Assembly (NCBI GenBank): GCA_900555515.1
Contig: USLO01000025.1
Span: 1 to 14,781 of the forward strand
Length of the DNA stretch: 14,781 nt
From: an uncultured Collinsella sp.
Lineage (GTDB): Bacteria; Actinomycetota; Coriobacteriia; Coriobacteriales; Coriobacteriaceae
Reading direction: 5' to 3'
Positions 7,430 to 13,439 of the stretch are shown in pieces; within the stretch, counting starts at the first letter, position 1, and every line of letters begins with the position of its first letter. A program made the translations under genes and the position numbers. Under the pieces are notes generated by a model. That model was not told where the DNA came from. It made no database searches and was given only the letters and a program-made list of their open reading frames with translations.

Positions 7430-7463
7430 GCGGCCGGTGTCAGCAAATGTGACGACCGGCCGC
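7430..7463. repeat. Strong GC-rich hairpin in the tgt-LOG gap
   Basis: GCGGCCGGT (7430-7438) pairs with ACCGGCCGC (7455-7463), and the stem continues inward with GTCA/TGAC around one bulged base, giving about 13 bp. It lies 48 nt after the tgt stop codon on the minus strand and has no T run. It could protect the tgt mRNA 3' end or be part of a LOG leader structure. The rest of the 7363-7511 gap is GC-rich, without a recognisable gene or tRNA. Confidence 0.55.
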
Positions 7464-7511
7464 CGCTCGCCCCTTGCCGTTGCCCGCGCTCTGCAAGCGC
7501 CCGCGCCGCTC

Positions 7512-8651
7512 TTAGTAGTCCACCGCCGCAGGACTGTTCATCCAGTCGCTCACAAACGCGCCGTAGCGGCCTTCAATAATGGCCTGGCGGGCACGCTGCA
7601 TAAGGTTGAGCAGGTAGTAGATGTTGTGCATCGACAGCAGAATACCGCCGAGCATCTCCTTCTGCGTGACCATGTGACGGATGAGCGCGCGGCTGTAGCC
7701 GCCCGTGCACACCGGGCAGGTGCAGGTGGGGTCGATGGGGCCGTCGTCGTGCGCAAAGCGCGCATTGCGGAAGTTAAGGCGACCTTCACTGGAGAACGCC
7801 GTACCCATGCGGCCGGTGCGCGTCGGCAGCACGCAGTCGAACATGTCGATGCCCACGCCAACGCCGCGCACGAGCGTGGTGGGGTTGCCGACGCCCATCA
7901 GGTAGCGCGGCTTGTGCTTGGGCATGTACTCGGAAACCAGCGGCGCCAGCGTCTCGAACATGGTCTCGTGGTCCTCGCCCACCGAGTAGCCACCGATGCC
8001 GTAGCCGGGGAAGTCGCCGCACTCCTCCAGGTGGCGCAGCGATCGCAGGCGCAGGTCCAGATGCATGCCGCCCTGGACGATGCCAAAGAGTGCCTGGTCA
8101 TCGCGGGTGTGAGCCTTGTAGCAGCGCTCGGCCCACATGCTTGACAGCTCAACGGCGCGCTCAACGTAGGCGCGCGTGGCAGGATAGCCGGGGCACTGAT
8201 CGAGCTGCATGCAGATGTCGGAGCCGAGCTTCATGGCGATTTCCATGTTGTCCTCGGGCGTCCAGAACACGTGGCGGCCGTCGTAATCGTTGACGATAAA
8301 GCGCACGCCCTCGTCGGTGAGCTTGACGGCGTCATTGTGGCTGAACACCTGGAAGCCACCCGAATCGGTAAGAATGGGGCCATGCCAGTTCATAAACTTG
8401 TGCAGTCCGCCCAGCTCGGCGATGGTGTCCTCGCCGGGACGCATGGACAGGTGGTAGGTGTTGGCGAGCACGATCTGCGCACCGAGTTGCTTAACGGTCT
8501 CGGTAGGAATGCCCTTGACGTTTGCCTTGGTGCCCACGGGCATAAAAATCGGTGTCTCGATGTCACCGTGCGGGGTGTGCAACACGCCGGCACGCGCGTG
8601 CGTCGTCGGGTCCTCGGCGATCAGGTCGAATTTAAAAAGGCTCTGGTCCAT
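7512..8651 (-). CDS. tgt: Queuine/preQ1 tRNA-guanine transglycosylase
   Basis: A 379-residue enzyme that exchanges G34 of GUN-anticodon tRNAs for preQ1 (or queuine in salvage types), the entry step of queuosine into tRNA. Catalytic Asp96 lies in LTDSGGFQVFS. The nucleophile is Asp272 in GIDMFDCVLPTRTGR, the motif known from Zymomonas Tgt. The zinc site is Cys310, Cys312, Cys315 and His342. FGIVQGG (189-195) and GGYSVGE (220-226) form the base pocket. The length is close to the family norm. ATG 8651 is preceded by AAGGAG nine nt upstream. Its own promoter appears to lie at 8689-8694. queA and queH, acting later in the pathway, lie 3.5-5 kb away on the same strand. The substrate choice, preQ1 or queuine, is not settled by these motifs. 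Confidence 0.96.
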   Translation of the reverse strand: MDQSLFKFDLIAEDPTTHARAGVLHTPHGDIETPIFMPVGTKANVKGIPTETVKQLGAQIVLANTYHLSMRPGEDTIAELGGLHKFMNWHGPILTDSGGFQVFSHNDAVKLTDEGVRFIVNDYDGRHVFWTPEDNMEIAMKLGSDICMQLDQCPGYPATRAYVERAVELSSMWAERCYKAHTRDDQALFGIVQGGMHLDLRLRSLRHLEECGDFPGYGIGGYSVGEDHETMFETLAPLVSEYMPKHKPRYLMGVGNPTTLVRGVGVGIDMFDCVLPTRTGRMGTAFSSEGRLNFRNARFAHDDGPIDPTCTCPVCTGGYSRALIRHMVTQKEMLGGILLSMHNIYYLLNLMQRARQAIIEGRYGAFVSDWMNSPAAVDY

Positions 8652-8688
8652 AAACTGGAACTCCTTGGTTGCGGTTCATACGCAAACC

Positions 8689-8720
8689 ATTATACGGGCA
8701 ACCCGCAAGGAGCACCGACT
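8689..8720 (-). promoter_or_regulatory. Probable tgt promoter
   Basis: On the minus strand a perfect TATAAT (8694-8689) lies 38 nt upstream of the tgt ATG, predicting a short leader. The -35 region is poor (CGGTGC at 17 bp). A small inverted repeat, CGGG-ttg-CCCG, abuts the -10 and could be an operator. The -10 is convincing; the regulation is inference. Confidence 0.55.
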
Positions 8721-8787
8721 CGACAGAAACTGGTGCAAAGGGGTCATAGTCATTGGGATCATTTCCAACAGCCAAGGCAACGCCGAT

Positions 8788-8949
8788 GCTCTGGCAACGC
8801 CAGCGAGCGGTCGCCAGGGCGAACAAATTGGCATGAAAAGAGGGCGGCATAGACCTTCTGGTCATGCCACCCTCTTTGAATGACAAGTTGTCGCCCTGGT
8901 GACCGCGCAGCGTCGAGCCGTTACGCGGTTTGGTAAAACCGCGTAACCC
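8788..8949 (-). repeat. Modular structured repeat, copy A (3' of the SDR gene)
   Basis: In minus-strand order it starts two nt after the SDR stop. It has a perfect 12-bp hairpin (arms GTTACGCGGTTT and AAACCGCGTAAC, 8947-8920), then the linker CGACGCTGC (8915-8907), then a long branching hairpin (8904-8809) closed by GGTCACCAGGGCGA. The inner stem of that hairpin is capped by GACC-AGAA-GGTC. GCTCGCTG (8808-8801) follows, then a 15-nt spacer and CGGCGTTG. The same modules, with different but still paired arms, form copies B and C at 11893-12157. No T run follows. I do not recognise it as a known riboswitch or insertion sequence. Confidence 0.75.
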
Positions 8950-9750
8950 CTAAGGCCGCTGGCCCATGCCACCCTCGAGGGTGACGGTCTCGCCGTTCAT
9001 GTACTTAAAGTCGGGACCGCAGAGCTGAACGACAACGCGGCCGATTTCCTTCTCGACGTCGCCGTAGTGACCCGCCGGCGGCATGTGGACGTTGGCCTTG
9101 AACGCCTCGGGATAAGCATCCTGGAAGTTCTCGAGTGCAGCGGTCCAAGCAAGCGGGCAAACGATATTGACGTTGATGCCGTCCTTGCCCCACTCGTTGG
9201 CGGCAACGCGGGTCAGGCCGCGAATGCCCTCCTTGGCGGCAGCATAGCTGCACTGGCCATAGTTGCCAAACAGGCCGGCGCCCGAGGCAAAGTTGACCAC
9301 GGAGCCCTTGGTCTCCTTCAGGTGCGGATAGGCCTTCTGCATGTACAGATAGGTAGCATACAGACCGGAGTAAATGGCCAGGTTAAACTGGTCCATGGTG
9401 TGATCGGCGATGGTCACGCCCGAGGCGCTGGCCTGAGCATTGTTGACGACGGCGTCGATGCGGCCGAACTCCTCAATGGCCTTGTCGATGACGTTCTGGA
9501 CGACGGCCTCGTTGTCCTGGCCAGCCGAGACATCGGCCTGAACAGGCAGAACCTTGACGCCGTACTCGGCCTCGAGGGATTCCTTGGCAGCCTCGAGCTT
9601 GGCGACGTTGCGGCCGGTGATGACGAGGTTCGCGCCCTCCTTGGCAAATGCGATATCGATGCCGTAGCCGATGGAACCAGCGGAGCCGTCCTTAAGCGTG
9701 GCCTTGCCGCCGCCGGTGACGATCACGGTCTTACCAGTGAAAAGTCCCAT
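8950..9750 (-). CDS. SDR-family NAD(P)-dependent oxidoreductase
   Basis: A 266-residue short-chain dehydrogenase/reductase with a Rossmann fold. Catalytic residues are Ser156 (NFASGAG), Tyr169 and Lys173 (YAAAK); NNAQ (103-106) stands in place of the usual NNAG. The cofactor loop is unusual. Instead of compact TGxxxGxG it reads TGGG, then about ten residues, then GSIGYG (12-30), resembling the spacing of FabI enoyl reductases, although the Tyr-x3-Lys spacing is classical. The protein ends in EGGMGQRP. ATG 9750 is chosen because GAAAGGAC lies just upstream; an in-frame ATG five codons earlier lacks this. The substrate is unknown; related SDRs act on alcohols, keto acids, sugars or steroids. 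It is transcribed toward tgt, with repeat copy A between, and is divergent from the coiled-coil gene. Confidence 0.85.
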   Translation of the reverse strand: MGLFTGKTVIVTGGGKATLKDGSAGSIGYGIDIAFAKEGANLVITGRNVAKLEAAKESLEAEYGVKVLPVQADVSAGQDNEAVVQNVIDKAIEEFGRIDAVVNNAQASASGVTIADHTMDQFNLAIYSGLYATYLYMQKAYPHLKETKGSVVNFASGAGLFGNYGQCSYAAAKEGIRGLTRVAANEWGKDGINVNIVCPLAWTAALENFQDAYPEAFKANVHMPPAGHYGDVEKEIGRVVVQLCGPDFKYMNGETVTLEGGMGQRP

Positions 9751-10043
9751 ACAAAGTCCTTTCAAATCGCGACGGGCACGCCCGCCGACTGCGCGTATCC
9801 AACTTCACGCGCCAAAAGCTGAGATGCAACTTTAGCGTGTTCAAGCGAAAATAAAAGACCGCGGTAGGCGAACGGCACCACGTCGTTCGGCGAAGGGATT
9901 GTCAAGCACGAACTGGAAAAGAGGCCGAATTTTTGTCAGCCAAACGAGCCATCGAACACGTTTTGAAACTTTGCTGCGGCGCGCGGGAAGTCGGCGCGAG
10001 ACTTTATCATAGGGTGACAAACAACGATGAGGAGCACATGCCT
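9751..10043. promoter_or_regulatory. Divergent intergenic region between the SDR and coiled-coil genes
   Basis: Promoters for both directions must lie here. For the plus-strand gene, TATCAT at 10005-10010 is a fair -10 without a good -35. Two small inverted repeats could be operators: CGGGC-ac-GCCCG at 9773-9784, close to the SDR start, and CGAACG...CGTTCG at 9869-9889. None matches a regulator I can name. No further gene is evident. Confidence 0.35.
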
Positions 10044-11807
10044 ATGACAGACGAGCTGGACCCCCAGACTCAAGAGCATATTGATGATCCCGCAGACGTC
10101 ACCGCAGATACTGACGCTGTGACCTGCGATGGTACCGGCGTCGACGGCCCCATCTTGGACGAAAGCGCTACGGCGGAAACCCCCGAATCAGAAAACGTCG
10201 ATGAGCAAAACGACGATGCGCCCGCTCAGGACGACGCCCCCGTACAGGACGACGCCCCGCAAGCAGCGGGCCCCATCGAGGTGTCTTCGGAAGAAGAGCT
10301 CGATGCCGTCATGGACTCCATGATGGATGCTGTCAAAGCGATGAAAGACGCCGTCGCCGATGCCGATATTGATGCCGAGGAAGAGGAGGCCGCCGAGGCG
10401 GCCTCGACCTTTGTGCCCGGCGAGACTCCGGTTGCCGACCAGGGCAGCACCATGCCATCGTTTCTGCAGCTCGAGCACCCCACGATCGGCGCCGATGCGG
10501 TCGATCCGCACGCAGCAGGCTTTTCTGTGGTCGAGGGCGGTACCGGCAATATCGCCGCGCCGCAGGCTGCCGATGCGGACGCTGCCGACACCGCTCGCCC
10601 GACCGCCCCGCAATCCCCCGCCGCGAGCCGCGATCTGGGGACCGCTGTCTCGAACACTGCGAACGCCGTGGGCACCTTTATCGCCCAGGGTGCCTCGGCC
10701 ATGCGCGAGATGAACGCCGCGAAAAAGGCACTTGCCGATGCCCGCGCCCACCTGGCCGAACTTGAGCAACGCATTGCCGATCAGGCCGAGGAACTCGAGA
10801 CGCGCCAGGATATCGCAGGCCGCTACGACCAGATCGTCGCCGACCAGCGCCAGGCGATCGCCACGGCGCAAAAGACCGCTGCGGCAGCCGAAATCGATCG
10901 CGATGTCCATGCTTCCAAAGTAGCAGAGCTCAAGGGTCAGCTCGAACAAATGAAGACAGAGGATGACGCGACCGAGCTCCGCCTGAAGGCCGCGCTCGAT
11001 GCCGTGGAGGCCCGCGAGGCGAGCTCGCGCGAGACCGGCAACCGCCTCGTTCGCCGTCTTGAGGATTCCAAGCGCATCCGCGACAAGGTGCAGGCCGAGC
11101 GAGACGCCGGCATTGCCGCCGCACAACAAACCGTCGATGCCACGCGCGCCCAGCTCGAGACACTGCGTCATGAGTATGCCGAGCTGCAACGCAATCCCTC
11201 GGCAAATCCCGCCAACTATACGGTGCGCACCAGCGAGCTCTCGATGCAGATCTCCGACACGGCAGATGCCCTGCGTAAAGCCGAAGAAGATATCCCGCGT
11301 ATCACCGCCGACCTTGAACACTCGCTTGCCGCAGCCGAGCAGGCCGTCGAACAGGCGCAGGCCCCCATTGCCGAAGCCAAACGCGCGCACCAAGCCGTGA
11401 CGGCAGAGGCCGATGCCGCGCGCGACGAGCTGCAGACCGCAAAAACCGCCGCTGCAACGCGCCAGCGCGAACTGCGCGAGAAGATCGCCGCCGAGGACAA
11501 GGCACGCCGCGACCAAGAGCAGAGCATCGCCAACGCCCAAGCAGATGCCGCACATGCGCAGTCGATCATCGAACAGGCGAACGAAGTACACGACCACCCA
11601 GAGATTACTGAGTCGCTTGCAGGATCCTTGGCCCGAGACAAAGCCGAACACGCCGAGACCGAGCGAGAGGTTACCCAGCTCGAAGCCACCGAGGACGCGG
11701 TGCGCGAGCGTACCCGCGACTCACGCATCAAATTCACCGGCGCCATCGTCTGCATCGTCGCCGCAATCCTGGCGATCATCCTAGTCTGGCTGTTCGCGAG
11801 CAAGTAG
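10044..11807 (+). CDS. Acidic coiled-coil protein with C-terminal membrane anchor, function unknown
   Basis: I do not recognise a family. From ATG 10044 the protein has 587 residues in three parts. Residues 1-125 are strongly acidic and probably disordered, with DDAPxQ three times at 57-73. A low-complexity Ala/Pro-rich linker follows to about 205. Residues ~215-550 are Ala/Glu/Arg/Gln-rich heptad-like helix, broken near NPSANPANY and again near EVHDHPEITE, so an antiparallel coiled-coil fold is possible. A single hydrophobic helix (564-584, GAIVCIVAAILAIILVWLF) ends three residues before the C-terminus. There is no N-terminal signal, so it should be tail-anchored with the bulk in the cytoplasm. 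GAGGAG at 10029-10034 sits 9 nt from ATG 10044 and only 3 nt from ATG 10038; a TTG-started longer form from 9933 is unlikely. Confidence 0.8.
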   Translation: MTDELDPQTQEHIDDPADVTADTDAVTCDGTGVDGPILDESATAETPESENVDEQNDDAPAQDDAPVQDDAPQAAGPIEVSSEEELDAVMDSMMDAVKAMKDAVADADIDAEEEEAAEAASTFVPGETPVADQGSTMPSFLQLEHPTIGADAVDPHAAGFSVVEGGTGNIAAPQAADADAADTARPTAPQSPAASRDLGTAVSNTANAVGTFIAQGASAMREMNAAKKALADARAHLAELEQRIADQAEELETRQDIAGRYDQIVADQRQAIATAQKTAAAAEIDRDVHASKVAELKGQLEQMKTEDDATELRLKAALDAVEAREASSRETGNRLVRRLEDSKRIRDKVQAERDAGIAAAQQTVDATRAQLETLRHEYAELQRNPSANPANYTVRTSELSMQISDTADALRKAEEDIPRITADLEHSLAAAEQAVEQAQAPIAEAKRAHQAVTAEADAARDELQTAKTAAATRQRELREKIAAEDKARRDQEQSIANAQADAAHAQSIIEQANEVHDHPEITESLAGSLARDKAEHAETEREVTQLEATEDAVRERTRDSRIKFTGAIVCIVAAILAIILVWLFASK

Positions 11808-11882
11808 TCATTTAAGAACGTCCCCAATGACTACAAGGAGTGTCCCAAACTGCCGGCAGAAAAGGAACGTCCCTAACTGCCG
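11804..11882. repeat. Short tandem palindromes with GGGACGTTC cores
   Basis: GTAGTCATT (11804-11812) and AATGACTAC (11826-11834) form a perfect 9-bp inverted repeat that includes the stop codon of the coiled-coil gene. Between the arms, on the minus strand, is GGGGACGTTCTT. Next come GGGACACTCC and then GGGACGTTCC, the latter framed by CGGCAG (11854-11859) and CTGCCG (11877-11882) arms. So three related decamers are spaced over about 60 bp. They could form weak hairpins at the mRNA 3' end or be protein sites. Confidence 0.55.
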
Positions 11883-11892
11883 CGTCCGGAGC

Positions 11893-12157
11893 AAGACAAC
11901 GCCGCAGGTAGAGGACGGACAGCGAGCGGGCCGCATTTGAGACAAGGTGACGTGAAACGAAAGGGCGCTGACCTTCTGGTCGCGCCCTTGAAGTTGAACG
12001 TCAGATTGTCCAAATGCGGCCCGCGCAGCGTCGCCCGGTCCGCCGTTCGGCAGAACGGCGGAATCTTCCTGGTCATGCCGCCGAAGTTGAAAGGCAGATT
12101 GCCGCTCTGGCGGGTTTGCAGCGTCGACCGGTTACGGCGTTTGTAAAACGCCGTAAC
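11893..12157 (-). repeat. Modular structured repeat, tandem copies C and B (3' of queA)
   Basis: In minus-strand order it begins at the base after the queA stop. It has a perfect 12-bp hairpin (arms GTTACGGCGTTT and AAACGCCGTAAC, 12157-12131) and linker CGACGCTGC (12126-12118). Hairpin C (12113-12040, closed by CCGCC/GGCGG) is next, then linker CGACGCTGC again (12033-12025). Hairpin B (12022-11928) is closed by GGGCCGCATTTG, with an inner stem capped by GACC-AGAA-GGTC. GCTCGCTG (11927-11920), a 15-nt spacer and CGGCGTTG end it. Hairpin B is 95 nt against 96 in copy A, although the arm sequences differ. Confidence 0.75.
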
Positions 12158-13375
12158 CTACTGAATGAGCATCGCGTCGCCAAAGCTGAAGAAGCGGTAA
12201 CGCTCTTCGATGGCGGCGGCGTAGGCATCCATGATCTGGTCGCGGGTGGCAAGCGCGCTCACAAGCATCATGAGTGTAGAGCGCGGCACGTGGAAGTTCG
12301 TGATCAACGCGTCGACCACGTGATAGGTCGAGCCGGGCATAAGGTAGAGCTGCGTTGTCGCGTTCTCGCGCACCACGATGTCGCCGCGGCCGAGCGTGTC
12401 GGCCCCGTCCTCGCGGCCCTCAAAATAGCGCGCCGTCACAGCCGGATCGGACACCGGCGCGTCCGCGTCAAACGCGCTCTCGAGCGAGCGCACCGCGGTG
12501 GTGCCGACGGCGATCACACGATGACCCTCGGCCTTGGCCTTGTGCACGGCATCGACAACCTCCTGCGACACGTGGTAGCGCTCGGTGTGCATCACGTGCT
12601 GCGTGGGGTCGTCCTCCTCCACCAGACGGAAGGTATCGATACCCACCTCGAGCTCGACGGCGGCAAACTTCGCACCCTTGGCCTCGATAGCGGCCATGAG
12701 CTCGGGCGTGAAGTGCAGACCCGCCGTAGGAGCGGCAGCCGAGTGCTCCTCCTTCATGGCGTAGACGGTCTGGTACTTCTCGGGATCGCCCTCGTAATCG
12801 GTAATGTAGGGCGGCAGCGGCACGTGGCCGGCAGCGTGGATGGCCTCGTCGAGCGTGCGCGGGTCGCCGGCGGCATTGCAACCGGCCGGCTCAAAACGCA
12901 CCAGACGGCCGCCGCGGCTATCGGTGACAAAGTCGACGACCTCGGCCGTCAGCACCACGGGAGCCCCCTCGGGCGCATGGGCGCCACCGGCGCGATACTC
13001 AATATGAGCACCGGGCTTCAGGCGCTTGCCCGGCTTGACCAAGCACTCCCAAACATGGCCCAGCGGATCCACGTCCTCGCGGCGCTTGAGCAGCAGAGTC
13101 TCGACCACGCCGCCCGAGCCGGCTTTGCGACCGATCAGGCGAGCCGGCATCACGCGCGTCTGGTTGATGACGAGCACGTCGCCCGGCTCGATATAGTCGA
13201 TGATGTCGCGGAAGATGCGGTGCTCAACGGTACCGCCGTGCTCCAGCGGCGTTCCCGCCTGGGAGCCCTTGCGATCCACCACCAGAAGGCGGCAGGAGTC
13301 GCGCGGCTCGGCAGGAGCTTGGGCAATCAGTTCCTCGGGAAGGTTGTAGTCAAAATCATCGGTACGCATAGACAC
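12158..13375 (-). CDS. queA: S-adenosylmethionine:tRNA ribosyltransferase-isomerase
   Basis: A 405-residue enzyme that transfers and isomerises the ribosyl part of SAM onto preQ1 in tRNA, giving epoxyqueuosine. Family sequence runs throughout: FDYNLPEELIAQAPAEPRD near the N-terminus, NQTRVMPARL, TAGLHFTPEL, DTFRLV, VGTTAVRSLES, DALITNFHVPRSTL and the C-terminal RYRFFSFGDAMLI. It is about 50 residues longer than E. coli QueA; part of the excess is an insertion after RSLES (DADAPVSDPAVTARYFEGRE and on). The start is GTG 13375, eight nt after AAGGAG; the ATG two codons later is too far from that site. It follows queH by 64 bp with no terminator, so the two are probably co-transcribed. A structured repeat begins directly at its stop codon. 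Confidence 0.96.
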   Translation of the reverse strand: MSMRTDDFDYNLPEELIAQAPAEPRDSCRLLVVDRKGSQAGTPLEHGGTVEHRIFRDIIDYIEPGDVLVINQTRVMPARLIGRKAGSGGVVETLLLKRREDVDPLGHVWECLVKPGKRLKPGAHIEYRAGGAHAPEGAPVVLTAEVVDFVTDSRGGRLVRFEPAGCNAAGDPRTLDEAIHAAGHVPLPPYITDYEGDPEKYQTVYAMKEEHSAAAPTAGLHFTPELMAAIEAKGAKFAAVELEVGIDTFRLVEEDDPTQHVMHTERYHVSQEVVDAVHKAKAEGHRVIAVGTTAVRSLESAFDADAPVSDPAVTARYFEGREDGADTLGRGDIVVRENATTQLYLMPGSTYHVVDALITNFHVPRSTLMMLVSALATRDQIMDAYAAAIEERYRFFSFGDAMLIQ

Positions 13376-13439
13376 GTCGGATACTCCTTATATAGCTAAA
13401 GTCCGCTCTACATCCTAGCAGGCTGACGTCCCAAATGAA

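Noticed and set aside
8788..8949. A preQ1 riboswitch for tgt in the structured region upstream
   Set aside because: The element lies upstream of the likely tgt promoter, and it lacks the short hairpin plus A-rich tail pseudoknot of preQ1 classes; a second site follows queA instead of preceding it.
9933..10037. TTG-started N-terminal extension of the coiled-coil protein
   Set aside because: It would span the probable promoter (TATCAT at 10005) and has no ribosome site, while GAGGAG directly precedes ATG 10038/10044.
10188..11651. A 487-codon minus-strand open frame inside the coiled-coil gene
   Set aside because: Antisense shadow of a gene with strong ribosome site and coherent domain layout; the translation has no recognisable domain.
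11804..12157. CRISPR array or insertion sequence in the repeat-rich gap
   Set aside because: The repeats are few, unequal and palindromic without constant spacers, and no cas or transposase gene is present.
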